From contig NZ_BONC01000027.1 of the NCBI RefSeq assembly GCF_016862515.1, positions 41,290 to 105,289 on the forward strand: 64,000 nt of DNA, written 5' to 3'. This document shows positions 15,019 to 27,056 of the stretch, one piece after another. The notes under the pieces are model-generated. The model worked only from the letters and a program-made list of their open reading frames with translations. It did no database searches and had not been told where the DNA came from. The DNA is from Asanoa iriomotensis (lineage in GTDB: Bacteria; Actinomycetota; Actinomycetes; Mycobacteriales; Micromonosporaceae). Each line of letters opens with the position of its first letter. The first letter of the stretch is position 1. A program made the translations under genes and the position numbers.

Positions 15019-16305
15019 GTGGTGGCCGCCAGCAGGGACAACGACGCCGACGTCATCGTCGTCGGCGCGGGACCGGGTGGCTCCACGACGGCGTACCACC
15101 TGGCGCGGCACGGCGTACGCGTGCTGGTCCTGGAGAAGTCGCAGTTCCCGCGGGAGAAGGTCTGCGGTGACGGGCTGACCCCGCGCGCGGTCAAGCAGCT
15201 CATCAAGCTCGGCCTGACCGCCGACGGCACGTTCGAAGAGCAGGGCTGGCTGACCAACAAGGGCCTGCGGGTGATCGGCGGCGGCGTGCGCCTCGAGCTC
15301 GACTGGCCCGACCTCGCCAGCTTCCCCAACTACGGGCTCGTGCGCACCCGCCACGACTTCGACGACCTGCTCGCCAAGCAGGCCGTGAAGGTCGGCGCCG
15401 ACCTGCGCACCGGCTACACCGTCACCGGCCCGGTCCGCGAGGACACCGGCCGCGTCGTGGGCGTGATCGCCGAGTCCGAAGGCGGGGAGCAGCACACGTT
15501 CCGCGCCCCGCTGGTCATCTCCGCCGACGGCGTCTCCGGCCGTTTCCCGCTCTCGATGGGCCTCGCCAAGCGCGAGGACCGGCCGATCGGCGTCGCGGTG
15601 CGCCGCTACTACCACTCGCCGGCCCGGCACGACGACGACTACCTCGAGTCCTGGCTCGAGCTGCGCAGCAAGGAGGGCGGCGACAAGCTGCTCCCCGGCT
15701 ACGGCTGGATCTTCGGCATGGGCGACGGCCGGGTCAACGTCGGCCTAGGCGTGCTCAACTCGTCGGCCGCGTTCGGCAAGACCAACTACCGGCGCATGCT
15801 CACCGAGTGGCTCGGCGCCACCCCGCCCGAGTGGGGCATGGCCGACGAGGCCAACGCCGACGGCCCGATCCTCGGCGCCGCGCTGCCGATGGGCTTCAAC
15901 CGCGTGCCGCACTACACCCGGGGCGTGCTGCTGGTCGGCGACTCCGGCGGCATGGTCAACCCGTTCAACGGCGAGGGCATCGCGTACGCGATGGAGTCCG
16001 GCGAGCTCGCCGCGGAGGTGGTGGCGCAGGCGCTCGGCCGCACGGGTGCGGACCGCGAGCGCGCGCTGGCCGCCTATCCGGCCGAGCTGAAGGCCCGCTA
16101 CGGCGGCTATTACCGGCTCGGCAACATCTTCGTGAAGATGATCGGCAACCCGCAGATCATGCGCATCGCCACCAAGCACGGGATGCCGCACCCGACGCTG
16201 ATGCGGTTCGTTCTCAAACTGCTGGCAAACCTGACGGATCCCCGCGGTGGCGACGCGATGGACCGCGTCATCAACGCGATGACCAAGGTGGTGCCGGCGG
16301 CATGA
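15019..16305 (+). CDS. menJ: Geranylgeranyl reductase family flavoprotein, menaquinone side-chain reductase (MenJ-like)
   Basis: A 428-residue FAD enzyme. DVIVVGAGPGGSTTAYHLA is the Rossmann dinucleotide motif, KVCGDGLTPRAV the family PxxCGG-type block, and GVLLVGDSGGMVNPFNGEGIAYAMESG the FAD-binding GD motif of geranylgeranyl reductases. In mycobacteria the homolog MenJ saturates one double bond of the menaquinone isoprenoid tail. Location between menG and the nuo operon, with a polyprenyl synthase after nuoN, supports the quinone role over lipid reduction. GTG at 15019 follows GAGGGGG; a second GTG follows directly. It probably heads the nuo transcript, behind the Rex-type site. Confidence 0.9.
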   Translation: MVAASRDNDADVIVVGAGPGGSTTAYHLARHGVRVLVLEKSQFPREKVCGDGLTPRAVKQLIKLGLTADGTFEEQGWLTNKGLRVIGGGVRLELDWPDLASFPNYGLVRTRHDFDDLLAKQAVKVGADLRTGYTVTGPVREDTGRVVGVIAESEGGEQHTFRAPLVISADGVSGRFPLSMGLAKREDRPIGVAVRRYYHSPARHDDDYLESWLELRSKEGGDKLLPGYGWIFGMGDGRVNVGLGVLNSSAAFGKTNYRRMLTEWLGATPPEWGMADEANADGPILGAALPMGFNRVPHYTRGVLLVGDSGGMVNPFNGEGIAYAMESGELAAEVVAQALGRTGADRERALAAYPAELKARYGGYYRLGNIFVKMIGNPQIMRIATKHGMPHPTLMRFVLKLLANLTDPRGGDAMDRVINAMTKVVPAA

Positions 16306-16399
16306 GCACAAGACCCCGCCGGGCGGGGGCCTACACAACGGTGAATACTCAGACGCTGATTCTCGACAGAGGGCAGGAAAGGACGAGCAGGGGAAGATC

Positions 16400-16765
16400 A
16401 TGACGCTCTCGCCGTACGTACCGATCCTGGGGCTGCTGGCCCTGGCTGCCTTCTTCGCGCTGTTCTCCGTGGCCTCAGCGCGCATCGCCGGCCCACGCCG
16501 TTACAACCGCGCCAAACTCGACGCGTACGAGTGCGGCATCGAACCAAGCCCGCAGCCCGTTGGCGGCGGCCGGTTCCCGATCAAGTTCTACCTGACGGCG
16601 ATGCTGTTCATCGTCTTCGACATCGAAATCATCTTCCTGTACCCGTGGGCGGTCAGCTTCGACTCGCTCGGCCTCTTCGGGTTCGTCGAGATGGTCATGT
16701 TCATCGGCACCGTGTTCATCGCCTACGCCTATGTCTGGCGTCGCGGCGGCCTGGACTGGGACTGA
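16400..16765 (+). CDS. nuoA: NADH-quinone oxidoreductase subunit A
   Basis: A 121-residue NuoA with three membrane helices (about 8-28, 62-84 and 92-112). The conserved loop YECGIEP (43-49) near the quinone site is present, as are the acidic residues of FDIEIIF in helix 2. It opens the 14-gene nuo operon, 94 bases after menJ, with AGGAAAGGACGAGCAGGGG-like purine runs before the ATG. It is the first membrane-arm subunit beside the quinone pocket. Confidence 0.96.
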   Translation: MTLSPYVPILGLLALAAFFALFSVASARIAGPRRYNRAKLDAYECGIEPSPQPVGGGRFPIKFYLTAMLFIVFDIEIIFLYPWAVSFDSLGLFGFVEMVMFIGTVFIAYAYVWRRGGLDWD

Positions 16766-16781
16766 AGGGAGGCACGCCAGC

Positions 16782-17452
16782 ATGGGCATCGAAGAGAAAC
16801 TCCCCGCGGGCGTCCTGCTCACCTCCGTGGAGAAGCTGGTCAACTGGTCCCGCAAGTCGTCGGTCTGGGGCGCGACGTTCGGCCTCGCCTGCTGCGCGAT
16901 CGAGATGATGGCGGCCGGCGGCCCGCACTACGACATGGGCCGCTGGGGCATGGAGGTGTTCCGCGCCTCGCCCCGTCAGGCCGACCTGATGATCGTGGCC
17001 GGCCGGGTGTCGCAGAAGATGGCGCCCGTGCTGCGGCAGATCTACGACCAGATGGCGGAGCCGCGCTGGGTGCTCTCCATGGGCGTCTGCGCGAGCAGCG
17101 GCGGCATGTTCAACAACTACGCGATCGTCCAGGGCGTCGACCACGTCGTGCCCGTCGACATGTACCTGCCCGGCTGCCCGCCGCGGCCGGAGATGCTCAT
17201 CGACGCGATCCTCAAGCTGCGCGAGAAGATCATGCACGAGCCGCTCGGCCCCAACGGCCGCAAGATGCTCGAGCAGCGCAAGGAGCGGGGTGACGTGCCG
17301 GTCGTGCCGTACGGCTCGATGCCTTCCTCCTACCGCAACGACAAGGCCCGGCGGGCCGAGTGGACCGAGGCGGTCCGCGAGGGCCGCGAGGAGCAGTTGC
17401 GGATCGAGAACTGGATGAAGCAGGAACGACACCTCCAGGGAGGTGGACGGTG

Positions 17453-17456
<4 letters not shown>
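16782..17456 (+). CDS. nuoB: NADH-quinone oxidoreductase subunit B
   Basis: A 224-residue NuoB. It carries cluster N2, the last Fe-S centre before quinone: C37-C38 in [10 protein letters not shown]103 in GVCASSGG and C132 in GCPPRPE are the four ligands. The C-terminal 60 residues are a charged actinobacterial extension. The ATG at 16782 has AAGGGAGG at ideal spacing. The stop overlaps nuoC. Confidence 0.96.
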
Positions 17457-18225
<769 letters not shown>

Positions 18226-18229
<4 letters not shown>

Positions 18230-19554
18230 CAACCAACCCGAGCTACGCCCCTGAGCGCGACACCTCCGAGGGCAAGGTCTTCACCGTTACGGGCGGCGAC
18301 TGGGACACCGTCGTCGGCGCCGCGGATCCGGTCAGCGACGAGCGACTCATCGTCAACATGGGCCCGCAGCACCCGTCGACGCACGGCGTGCTGCGCCTGA
18401 TCCTCGAGCTCGAGGGTGAGACGGTCCGCGAGATGCGTTCGGTCGTCGGCTACCTGCACACCGGCATCGAGAAGAACATCGAGTACCGCAACTGGGTGCA
18501 GGGCACGACGTTCGTGACCCGGATGGACTACCTCTCGCCGATCTTCAACGAGACTGCCTACAGCCTCGCGGTGGAGAAGCTCCTCGGCATCGAGGACGAG
18601 ATCACCGAGCGGGCCACCACCATCCGCGTGCTGATGATGGAGCTCAACCGGATCTCGTCGCACCTGGTCTGGCTGGCCACGACCGGCATGGAGCTGGGCG
18701 CCATCTCGATCATGTTGTACGGCTTCCGCGAGCGCGAGTACATCCTCGAGATCTTCGAGATGATCTCGGGCCTGCGGATGAACATGGCCTACGTGCGCCC
18801 GGGCGGCGTGGCGCAGGACGTGCCGGACAGCGCGGTCGCGAAGATCCGCGAGTTCCTGAAGGTCATGCCGAAGCGCCTCAAGGAATACGAGGACCTGCTC
18901 TCGGGGCAGCCCATCTGGATCGAGCGGACGCAGGGCGTCGCCGTGCTCGACGTGACCGGCTGCATCTCGCTCGGCGTCACCGGCCCGGTGCTCCGCTCGG
19001 CCGGCCTGCCGTGGGACCTGCGCAAGACCATGCCGTACTGCGGCTACGAGAACTACGAGTTCGACGTGCCCACCTCGACCGACGCCGACGTGTGGGGTCG
19101 CTACCAGGTGCGGCTCGCCGAGATCCGCGAGTCCCTGAAGATCATCGAGCAGGCCCTCGAGCGGCTCCGGCCCGGCCCGATCATGGTCGCCGACAAGAAG
19201 ATCGCGTGGCCGGCACAGCTCGCCATCGGCGTCGACGGTCTCGGCAACTCGCTGGAGCATGTCGCCAAGATCATGGGTCAGTCGATGGAGTCGCTGATCC
19301 ACCACTTCAAGCTCGTCACGGAAGGCTTCCGGGTGCCGCCCGGCCAGGTCTACGTGGCGATCGAGGGCCCGCGCGGGGAGTTGGGCGCCCACGCGGTGTC
19401 CGACGGCGGCACCCGGCCCTACCGGGTGCACTTCCGCGAGCCCAGCTTCGTGAACCTGCAAGCGCTTCCCGCGATGGCCGAAGGCGGCCTGATCGCCGAC
19501 GTCATCGCCGGCGGCGCCTCGCTGGACCCGGTGATGGGTGGGTGTGACCGATGA
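18226..19554 (+). CDS. nuoD: NADH-quinone oxidoreductase subunit D
   Basis: A 442-residue NuoD, the 49-kDa subunit that with NuoB forms the quinone-binding pocket. [13 protein letters not shown] near residue 44 is the family signature holding the quinone-binding His, and [12 protein letters not shown] and RVHFREPSF follow. The GTG start overlaps nuoC and the stop overlaps nuoE. Confidence 0.96.
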
Positions 19555-20267
19555 CGACGCCAACGACGGTCTTCGACGAGGAGATCCGGCAGCGGGCCCG
19601 GGAGATACTGGCCCGCTACCCGGCCGACCGCACCCGGTCCGCCCTGCTGCCGCTGCTGCACCTCGTGCAGTCCGTCGAAGGGCACGTCTCGCCGGCCGGT
19701 GTGGAGTTCTGCGCCGAGGTGCTCGGCATCAACAAGGCCCAGGTCGGTGCGGTCGCGTCGTTCTACACGATGTACAAGCGCCGCCCGACCGGTGACTGGC
19801 TGGTCAGCGTCTGCACCAACACGATGTGCAACGTGCTCGGCGGCCAGGAGGTCTACGACACGCTCAGCGAGCACCTGGGCGTCGGGCACGACGAGACCAC
19901 CGGCGACGGCTCGATCACGCTCGAGCACGCCGAATGCCTGGCCGCGTGCGACTACGGCCCGGTCATGACGGTCAACTACGACTTCTTCGACAACGTGACC
20001 CCCGGGTCGGCGACGGACCTGGTCGACGACCTCCGCCGGGGCAACCGCCCGCAGCCCAGCCGCGGCGCCCGGCTCTGCACGCTCAAGGAGATGTCGCTCC
20101 AGCTGGCCGGTTTCCCGGACACCCGGGACGACGCGGTCGCCGACGGAGTGCCGGGTGAACCGACGCTGCGCGGCCTGCAACTCGCACAGCAGCACGGCAT
20201 CGCGGTCGCGGGGTTCAACCCGGACACCCCGATCAAGAAGGCCGGCGCCAAGGAGGACAAGAAGTGA
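19551..20267 (+). CDS. nuoE: NADH-quinone oxidoreductase subunit E
   Basis: A 238-residue thioredoxin-like NuoE with cluster N1a. The [2Fe-2S] ligands are C88 and C93 (CTNTMC) and C129 and C133 (ECLAAC). The C-terminal 60 residues extend beyond the bacterial core. It belongs with NuoF and NuoG to the NADH dehydrogenase module and overlaps both neighbours. Confidence 0.95.
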   Translation: MTTPTTVFDEEIRQRAREILARYPADRTRSALLPLLHLVQSVEGHVSPAGVEFCAEVLGINKAQVGAVASFYTMYKRRPTGDWLVSVCTNTMCNVLGGQEVYDTLSEHLGVGHDETTGDGSITLEHAECLAACDYGPVMTVNYDFFDNVTPGSATDLVDDLRRGNRPQPSRGARLCTLKEMSLQLAGFPDTRDDAVADGVPGEPTLRGLQLAQQHGIAVAGFNPDTPIKKAGAKEDKK

Positions 20268-21583
20268 CCACAGCTCCGCGGCGGGAAGTCCTCGAGAAGC
20301 TCACGCCGGTCCTGACCAAGCGCTGGCTGTCGCCCAACGCCTGGGCGCTGCGGACCTACGAGCAGCTCGACGGCTACCAGGCGCTGAAGAAGGCGCTCAA
20401 GGCGCACCCGGACGACCTGATCCAGCTCATCAAGGACTCGGGCCTGCGCGGGCGCGGCGGTGCCGGCTTCCCGACCGGGCTCAAGTGGGGCTTCATCCCG
20501 CAGGGCGACGGCAAGCCCCACTACCTCGTCGTCAACGCCGACGAGGGCGAGCCGGGCACCTGCAAGGACCTGCCGCTGATGACCCACGACCCGCACTCGC
20601 TGATCGAGGGCGTGATCATCGCCAGCTACGCGATCCGCGCCGAGCGGGCCTACATCTACATCCGCGGCGAGGCGGTGCACGCCGCGCGCCGGCTGCGCAA
20701 CGCGGTCGTCGAGGCGTACGACAAGGGCTACATCGGCCAAAACATCCTCGGGTCGGGCTTCAACCTCGAGGTGGTCGTGCACAGCGGCGCCGGCGCCTAC
20801 ATCTGCGGCGAGGAGACGGCGCTGCTCGACTCGCTCGAGGGCTTCCGCGGCCAGCCCCGGCTGCGCCCGCCGTTCCCCGCGACGCACGGCCTCTACGCCT
20901 CGCCGACGGTGGTCAACAACGTCGGCACGATCGCCAGCGTCCCCTACATCGTGCTCGGCGGCGCCGACTGGTGGCGCACGATGGGCACCGAGAAGTCGTC
21001 CGGCCCGATGATCTACTCGCTCTCGGGGCGGATCAACAACCCCGGCCAGTACGAGTGCTCGATGGGCATCACCCTGCGCGAGCTGATCGAGCTGGCCGGC
21101 GGCATGCGGCCCGGGCACGAGCTGCGGTTCTGGACCCCGGGCGGCTCGTCGACCCCGCTGCTCACGGCCGACCACCTGGACGTGCCGCTCGACTTCGAGG
21201 GCGTCGCGGGCGCCGGCAGCATCCTCGGCACCACGGCGACGCAGATCTTCTCCGACCAGGACTGCCCGGTCTACGCGACCTACCGGTGGCTGGAGTTCTA
21301 CCACCACGAGTCGTGCGGCAAGTGCACGCCGTGCCGCGAGGGCAACTACTGGATGGTCCGGGTCTACGAGCGGATCCTGTCCGGTCGGGGCACCCACGAA
21401 GACCTCGACACGCTGCTCGACACCTGTGACAACATCCTGGGCCGCTCGTTCTGCGGTCTGGGCGACGGCGCGACGAGCCCGGTGACGTCCTCGTTGCAGT
21501 ACTTCAAGCAGGACTACCTCGACTACATCGAGGGCCGGACGGCTCCCCGGCTGTCCGAGAAGGCTCTCGTGGGGGCGCACTGA
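20264..21583 (+). CDS. nuoF: NADH-quinone oxidoreductase subunit F
   Basis: A 439-residue NuoF that binds NADH, FMN and cluster N3. [13 protein letters not shown] is the nucleotide-binding loop, [14 protein letters not shown] the FMN block, and C351-x2-C354-x2-C357 (CGKCTPC) with a later Cys in FCGLGDG are the [4Fe-4S] ligands. GTG overlaps nuoE; the stop shares a TGATG with nuoG. Confidence 0.96.
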   Translation: MTTAPRREVLEKLTPVLTKRWLSPNAWALRTYEQLDGYQALKKALKAHPDDLIQLIKDSGLRGRGGAGFPTGLKWGFIPQGDGKPHYLVVNADEGEPGTCKDLPLMTHDPHSLIEGVIIASYAIRAERAYIYIRGEAVHAARRLRNAVVEAYDKGYIGQNILGSGFNLEVVVHSGAGAYICGEETALLDSLEGFRGQPRLRPPFPATHGLYASPTVVNNVGTIASVPYIVLGGADWWRTMGTEKSSGPMIYSLSGRINNPGQYECSMGITLRELIELAGGMRPGHELRFWTPGGSSTPLLTADHLDVPLDFEGVAGAGSILGTTATQIFSDQDCPVYATYRWLEFYHHESCGKCTPCREGNYWMVRVYERILSGRGTHEDLDTLLDTCDNILGRSFCGLGDGATSPVTSSLQYFKQDYLDYIEGRTAPRLSEKALVGAH

Positions 21584-24021
21584 TGACCGACGTAGCTAAG
21601 AAGGCCGACGAGGTCACCCTGACCATCGACGGCGTCGAGGTGACCGCGCCGAAGGGCACGCTGCTGATCCGGGTTGCCGAGCAGCTCGGCATCGCGATCC
21701 CGCGGTTCTGCGACCACCCGCTGCTGGCGCCCGCGGGCGCGTGCCGGCAGTGCCTGGTCGAGGTCGAGGGGCAGCGCAAGCCGGTCGCCTCGTGCACCCA
21801 GCCGATCGCCGACGGCATGGTGGTCAAGACCCAGCTCACCTCTCCGGTCGCCAAGAAGGCGCAGGAGGGCATCATGGAGCTGCTCCTGATCAACCACCCG
21901 CTCGACTGCCCGATGTGTGACAAGGGCGGCGAGTGCCCGCTGCAGAACCAGGCGATGTCGACCGGCCGGGCCGACTCGCGGTTCCACGAGCACAAGCGGG
22001 AGTACCCGAAGCCGATCAACATCTCCTCGCAGGTCCTGCTCGACCGCGAGCGCTGCGTGCTCTGCCAGCGCTGCACCCGGTTCTCCGAGGAGATCGCCGG
22101 CGACAAGTTCATCGACCTGATGAACCGCAGCAGCAACGAAGAGATCAACGTCTACCGCGACGAGGTGTACGACGCGGAGGCGGGCGAAGAGGCCGAGGGC
22201 GACGTTCCCTTCAACTCCTACTTCTCCGGCAACACCGTGCAGATCTGCCCGGTCGGCGCGCTGACCGGTGCCCAGTACCGCTTCCGCTCCCGCCCGTTCG
22301 ACCTCGTCTCGAGCCCGTCGATGTGCGAGCACTGCGCCTCAGGCTGCGCACAGCGCACCGACCACCGCCGCGGCAAGGTGCTGCGCCGGCTGGCCGGCGA
22401 CGACGCGGCGGTCAACGAGGAGTGGAACTGCGACAAGGGCCGGTGGGGCTTCCGCTACGCGACCGCCACCGACCGGCTCACCACCCCGCTGATCCGCGAC
22501 GCACAGAGCGGTGAGCTGCGCGAGGCGTCCTGGAGCGAGGCGCTGCGCGTCGCCGCCGACGGCCTGCGCACCGCCCGCGACGGCGCACACGGCGTCGGCG
22601 TGCTCACCGGCGGCCGGCTGACCGTCGAGGACGCGTACGCGTACGCGAAGTTCGCCCGCGTCGCCCTGCACACCAACGACATCGACTTCCGCGCGCGGCC
22701 GCTGTCGACGGAGGAGACCGAGTTCCTGGCCTCCTCGGTGGCCGGCACCACGGACGTCACCTACGCCGACATCGACACGGCGCCGGCGGTGGTCCTGGTC
22801 GGGCTGGAGCCCGAGGAGGAGTCGCCGATCCTCTTCCTGCGCCTGCGCAAGAACTTCACCAAGCGCAAGCTGCCGATCTACGCGCTCTCCCCGTACGTGA
22901 CCCGCGGCCTGGAGAAGGTCGGCGCCAAGGTCGCCCGGATCATCCCGGGCGAGGAGGCGCGCGTGCTCGCCGAGCACGACGTGGTCGCCGAGGCGCTCAA
23001 GGCGCCGGGCGCGCTGCTGATCGTCGGCGAGCGGCTCGCCTCGGTGCCCGGTGGCCTCTCGGCCGCCGCGGCGCTGGCCGAGCGCACCGGCGCCAAGCTG
23101 GCCTGGGTGCCGAGGCGCGCGGGTGACCGCGGCGCGGTCGACGCCGGCTGCCTGCCCAACCTGCTTCCCGGCGGGCGCATCGCGTCCGACGCGGCGGCGC
23201 GGGCCGAGCTGTCCGGCGCCTGGGACGTGGAGCCCGGTGTCATCCCGAGCCAGCCCGGTCGCGACACCGACGCCATGATCGTGGCGGCTGCCGGTGGCCG
23301 ACTCGGCGCGCTGGTCGTCGCGGGCGTCGACCCCGCCGACCTGAGCGACCCGAAGCTGGCCGAGCAGGCCCTCGACGCGGTGCCGTTCCTGGTCAGCCTC
23401 GAGGTCCGGCGCAGCGCGGTGAGCCGGCGGGCCGACGTGGTCTTCCCGGTCGCGCCGGTCGCCGAGAAGGCGGGCAGCTTCCTCGACTGGGAAGGTCGCC
23501 TGCGCACCTTCGAGACCGTGCTCGCCACCGACGCGATGAACGACGGCCGGGTGCTCGACGCGCTGGCCGCCGCGCTCGGCGTCGGGCTCGGCACCGGCGA
23601 CGTCAACACGGTCCGCCGCGAGCTCGGCGGCCTGCCGGTGACCCGGTCCGACCGCCCGCACGCGCCGCTGCACGAGCCGGCCGAGGTGGCCGAGCCCGCT
23701 GCCGGCGAAGCGGTGCTCGCGACCTGGCACCAGCTCATCGACCTGGGCAGCCTGCTCGACGGCGACCAGGAACTGGCCGGCACCGCCCGGCCGCCGGTGG
23801 TCCGGCTCGACAAGACGACCGCCGAGGCGATCGGCGTCGCCGACGGCGAGGCGGTCACGGTCGGCACGGGCCGCGGCGCGGTGACGCTGCCGGCGATGAT
23901 CACTGAGATGCCGGCCGGCGTCGTCTGGCTGCCGACCAACTCGCCCGGTTCGACCACCCGGCGGACGCTGGGCGTCACCTCCGGTGCGGTCGTCTCGATC
24001 TCGGCTGGAGGGGCCCGATGA
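21583..24021 (+). CDS. nuoG: NADH-quinone oxidoreductase subunit G
   Basis: An 812-residue NuoG. The N-terminal ferredoxin domain has [16 protein letters not shown] (N1b), then [14 protein letters not shown] (N5), CVLCQRC and CPVGAL (N4). CEHCASGC with a distant Cys in WNCDKG provides the extra N7 cluster seen in some bacteria. A molybdopterin-oxidoreductase-like domain without cofactor motifs fills the rest. It bridges the NADH module to the hydrophilic arm. Confidence 0.95.
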   Translation: MTDVAKKADEVTLTIDGVEVTAPKGTLLIRVAEQLGIAIPRFCDHPLLAPAGACRQCLVEVEGQRKPVASCTQPIADGMVVKTQLTSPVAKKAQEGIMELLLINHPLDCPMCDKGGECPLQNQAMSTGRADSRFHEHKREYPKPINISSQVLLDRERCVLCQRCTRFSEEIAGDKFIDLMNRSSNEEINVYRDEVYDAEAGEEAEGDVPFNSYFSGNTVQICPVGALTGAQYRFRSRPFDLVSSPSMCEHCASGCAQRTDHRRGKVLRRLAGDDAAVNEEWNCDKGRWGFRYATATDRLTTPLIRDAQSGELREASWSEALRVAADGLRTARDGAHGVGVLTGGRLTVEDAYAYAKFARVALHTNDIDFRARPLSTEETEFLASSVAGTTDVTYADIDTAPAVVLVGLEPEEESPILFLRLRKNFTKRKLPIYALSPYVTRGLEKVGAKVARIIPGEEARVLAEHDVVAEALKAPGALLIVGERLASVPGGLSAAAALAERTGAKLAWVPRRAGDRGAVDAGCLPNLLPGGRIASDAAARAELSGAWDVEPGVIPSQPGRDTDAMIVAAAGGRLGALVVAGVDPADLSDPKLAEQALDAVPFLVSLEVRRSAVSRRADVVFPVAPVAEKAGSFLDWEGRLRTFETVLATDAMNDGRVLDALAAALGVGLGTGDVNTVRRELGGLPVTRSDRPHAPLHEPAEVAEPAAGEAVLATWHQLIDLGSLLDGDQELAGTARPPVVRLDKTTAEAIGVADGEAVTVGTGRGAVTLPAMITEMPAGVVWLPTNSPGSTTRRTLGVTSGAVVSISAGGAR

Positions 24022-25406
24022 CGTCCGCGGTGCTACTCGCGCAGGACCCGACGCTTTCCGACTTCGGGCATGATCCCTGGTGGATCGTGCTCATCAAGAT
24101 CGTCTTCGCGTTCGTCTTCGCGGTGCTCGCGACACTGCTCGGCGTCTGGTTCGAGCGGCGCGTCGTCGGGTTCATGCAGGTGCGGCCCGGCCCCAACCAG
24201 GTCGGCCCGTTCGGCCTGCTGCAGACGCTGGCCGACGGCCTGAAGATGGCCTTCAAGGAAGACATCCTGCCGAAGACCGCCGACAAGGTCGTCTACTTCT
24301 TCGCGCCGACGATCTCGGTGATCTGCGCGGTGACCGCGCTGTCGGTCATCCCGTTCGGCCCGATGGTGAGCATCTTCGGCCACCACACGCCGTTGCAGGT
24401 CACCGACATCTCGGTGGCGGTGCTGCTGATCCTGGCCGTGTCCTCGATGGGCATCTACGGCATCGTGCTGGGCGGTTGGGCCTCCGGCTCGACGTACCCG
24501 CTGCTCGGTGGCCTGCGGTCGAGCGCCCAGATGATCTCGTACGAGGTCGCCATGGGCCTGTCCATCGTCGCGGTGTTCATGACCGCCGGCACGATGTCCA
24601 CCAGCGGGATCGTCGCGGCGCAGGCCGGCAGCGACTCGAGCGCGTCGCTCGGCGGGTTCGAGTTCTTCGCACCCGGCTGGTACGCGATCCTGCTGCTGCC
24701 CAGCTTCATCATCTACTTCGTCTCCGCGGTCGGTGAGACCAACCGGGCACCGTTCGACCTGCCCGAGGCGGAGTCCGAGCTGGTCGCCGGCTTCATGACC
24801 GAATACAGCTCGCTGAAGTTCGCGCTGTTCATGCTCGCGGAATACGTCAACATGGTGACCGTCTCCGCGGTCGCCACGACGCTGTTCCTCGGCGGCTGGC
24901 GGGCGCCCTGGCCGATCAGCATCTGGTCCGGTGCCAACGAGGGTTGGTTCGGCCTGATCTGGTTCTTCGCCAAGGTGATCCTGCTGGTCTTCGTCTTCGT
25001 CTGGCTCCGCGGCACGCTGCCCCGGCTGCGCTACGACCAGTTCATGCGGCTCGGCTGGCGCGTACTCCTGCCGCTGAACCTGGTCTGGATCCTGGCCCTG
25101 GCCGGCATCCGGGTGCTGCAGAAGGAAAACAGCGACGCGGTGCGCTGGAGCATCATCGGCGGCGCGCTGGTGGTCATCCTGCTGATCACGCTGCTGTGGC
25201 CCGACCGCAAGAAGAAGCCGCAGCCCACCCTCCAGGAACAGGTCAACGCGCGGCCGCAGGGCAGCTTCCCGCTCCCGCCGATGGACCTCGTGGTGCCGCC
25301 GAGCCCGCGGGCCCGGCGCGGGGTGGCGCAGCGACAGCCGGCCAACGTGGGCGGTGGCGCTCCGGACGTCATCGAGGCCACCTCGACCGAAGAGAAGGAA
25401 GACTGA
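24018..25406 (+). CDS. nuoH: NADH-quinone oxidoreductase subunit H
   Basis: A 462-residue NuoH with about eight membrane helices that close the quinone chamber. The family signatures [16 protein letters not shown] and [19 protein letters not shown] are clear. The last 75 residues are a soluble Pro/Arg-rich tail typical of actinobacterial NuoH. The ATG overlaps nuoG. Confidence 0.96.
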   Translation: MTSAVLLAQDPTLSDFGHDPWWIVLIKIVFAFVFAVLATLLGVWFERRVVGFMQVRPGPNQVGPFGLLQTLADGLKMAFKEDILPKTADKVVYFFAPTISVICAVTALSVIPFGPMVSIFGHHTPLQVTDISVAVLLILAVSSMGIYGIVLGGWASGSTYPLLGGLRSSAQMISYEVAMGLSIVAVFMTAGTMSTSGIVAAQAGSDSSASLGGFEFFAPGWYAILLLPSFIIYFVSAVGETNRAPFDLPEAESELVAGFMTEYSSLKFALFMLAEYVNMVTVSAVATTLFLGGWRAPWPISIWSGANEGWFGLIWFFAKVILLVFVFVWLRGTLPRLRYDQFMRLGWRVLLPLNLVWILALAGIRVLQKENSDAVRWSIIGGALVVILLITLLWPDRKKKPQPTLQEQVNARPQGSFPLPPMDLVVPPSPRARRGVAQRQPANVGGGAPDVIEATSTEEKED

Positions 25407-25407
25407 G

Positions 25408-25989
25408 ATGGGCGCCATCACGGGCACGTTCAAGGGCTTCGGCGTCACGTTCTCGCACATGTTCCGCAAGATCGTGACGACGGACTACCCGTTCGAGCCG
25501 GCTCCGGCGGCACCGCGCTACCACGGCCGGCACATCCTCAACCGGCACCCGGACGGGCTGGAGAAATGCATCGGGTGCGAGCTGTGCGCCTGGGCCTGCC
25601 CGGCGGACGCGATCTACGTCGAGGGTGGCGACAACACCGACGAGAAGCGCTTCTCGCCGGGTGAGCGGTACGCCACCACCTACCAGATCAACTACGCCCG
25701 GTGCATCTTCTGCGGGCTGTGCATCGAGGCGTGCCCGACCCGGTCGCTGACGATGAGCAACGAGTACGAGCTCGCCCGCGACAACCGCCAGGACCTGATC
25801 TTCACCAAGGAGCAGCTCCTGGCGCCGCTGCTGCCCGGCATGGAGCAGCCGCCGCACCCGATGCGGCTGGGTGAGACCGAGAAGGACTACTACGTCGGCG
25901 CGCTCACGAACCCCGGCACCTCCGCCGGCGCGGAGCGGGCACCGTGGTCCGAGACCGGTACCAAGGACGCGACGGGAGAAGCGTCATGA
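25408..25989 (+). CDS. nuoI: NADH-quinone oxidoreductase subunit I
   Basis: A 193-residue NuoI with clusters N6a and N6b. The ligand sets are C54-C57-C60-C64 ([11 protein letters not shown]) and C99-C102-C105-C109 ([11 protein letters not shown]). The ATG at 25408 is the first after the nuoH stop and is preceded by AGAAGGA. The stop overlaps nuoJ. Confidence 0.96.
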   Translation: MGAITGTFKGFGVTFSHMFRKIVTTDYPFEPAPAAPRYHGRHILNRHPDGLEKCIGCELCAWACPADAIYVEGGDNTDEKRFSPGERYATTYQINYARCIFCGLCIEACPTRSLTMSNEYELARDNRQDLIFTKEQLLAPLLPGMEQPPHPMRLGETEKDYYVGALTNPGTSAGAERAPWSETGTKDATGEAS

Positions 25990-26747
25990 CCAACATCGCG
26001 CTCGCGGCGACCGTCACCACCGGCGAGGCGGTGACCTTCTGGATTCTCGCCCCGCTCGCGCTGCTCGGCGCGATCGGCATGGTGGCGGCCCGCAACGCCG
26101 TGCACTCCGCCCTCTGGCTGGTGCTGACGATGCTCAGCCTCGGCGTGTTCTACGTCGTGCAGGCCGGTCCGTTCATCGGCATGGTGCAGATCATCGTCTA
26201 CACCGGCGCGATCATGATGCTGTTCCTGTTCGTGCTGATGCTGGTCGGCCGGGACGCGTCGGACTCGCTGATCGAGACGTTGCGCGGGCAGCGGGTCGCC
26301 GCGGTCCTGGTCGGCCTCGGCTTCGCCGGGCTGGTCGGCACGCTCGTCGCCCGCGCGGTCAGCGGCACCGAGGCGGTCGGTCTCGACGCCGCCAACCGGG
26401 ACGGCAACGTCCAGGGCATCGCGGCGCTGCTGTTCACGAACTACGTGTTCGCGTTCGAGGCGACCTCCGCGCTGCTGATCACCGCCGCGGTCGGTGCGAT
26501 GGTGCTCGCGCACATCCACAAGCCGAAGAGTGAGAAGCTGGGCCAGCCCGAGACCATGCGGCTGCGGTTCCGCCCGGGCAACTACCCGGCCCCGAAGCCC
26601 GGTCCTGGCGTGTACGCCACCTCAGACTCGGTCGCCACGCCGGCGCGCCTGCCCGACGGCACGCTCAGCCAGCGCAGCATCCCCGAGATTCTCCCGACGC
26701 GTGAGCTCAGTTCGCGCGAGACCGCCCCGAAGGGCACCGAGAAATGA
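25986..26747 (+). CDS. nuoJ: NADH-quinone oxidoreductase subunit J
   Basis: A 253-residue NuoJ with five membrane helices in the first 175 residues. The third helix contains [21 protein letters not shown], whose pi-bulge is linked to coupling; it is quoted here only in its shorter core [10 protein letters not shown]. The C-terminal 75 residues are a soluble extension absent from E. coli. The ATG overlaps nuoI and the stop overlaps nuoK. Confidence 0.95.
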   Translation: MTNIALAATVTTGEAVTFWILAPLALLGAIGMVAARNAVHSALWLVLTMLSLGVFYVVQAGPFIGMVQIIVYTGAIMMLFLFVLMLVGRDASDSLIETLRGQRVAAVLVGLGFAGLVGTLVARAVSGTEAVGLDAANRDGNVQGIAALLFTNYVFAFEATSALLITAAVGAMVLAHIHKPKSEKLGQPETMRLRFRPGNYPAPKPGPGVYATSDSVATPARLPDGTLSQRSIPEILPTRELSSRETAPKGTEK

Positions 26748-27043
26748 ACCCGAGCTACTACCTGGTGCTGGCCGGCATCCTGTTCACGATCGGCGCCGTC
26801 GGCGTGCTGATCCGGCGCAACGCGATCGTGCTGTTCATGTGCATCGAGCTGATGCTCAACTCGGCCAACCTGGCACTGGTGACGTTCAGCCGGATCAACG
26901 GCAACCTCAACGGCCAGATCATCGCGTTCTTCGTCATGGTCGTAGCCGCTGCTGAGGTCGTGGTCGGTCTGGCGATCATCATGACGATCTTCCGGACGCG
27001 GCGCTCGGCGAGCGTCGACGACGCGAACCTGCTGAAGTACTAG
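26744..27043 (+). CDS. nuoK: NADH-quinone oxidoreductase subunit K
   Basis: A 99-residue NuoK with three membrane helices. It has the two buried glutamates required for proton translocation, one in [12 protein letters not shown] and one in [11 protein letters not shown]. Overlaps nuoJ as ATGA. Confidence 0.96.
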   Translation: MNPSYYLVLAGILFTIGAVGVLIRRNAIVLFMCIELMLNSANLALVTFSRINGNLNGQIIAFFVMVVAAAEVVVGLAIIMTIFRTRRSASVDDANLLKY

Positions 27044-27056
27044 AGGGGCCGCATTC

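Noticed and set aside
16302..16403. Small open frame of 33 codons between menJ and nuoA, starting in ATGA
   Set aside because: It overlaps the nuoA start, has no family resemblance, and its composition looks like untranslated leader.
22339..23730. Long antisense open frame across nuoG
   Set aside because: It is the mirror of a real coding frame in high-GC DNA; composition (Arg, Gly, Val-rich) and lack of motifs fit a shadow. The same applies to other long antisense frames in the window.
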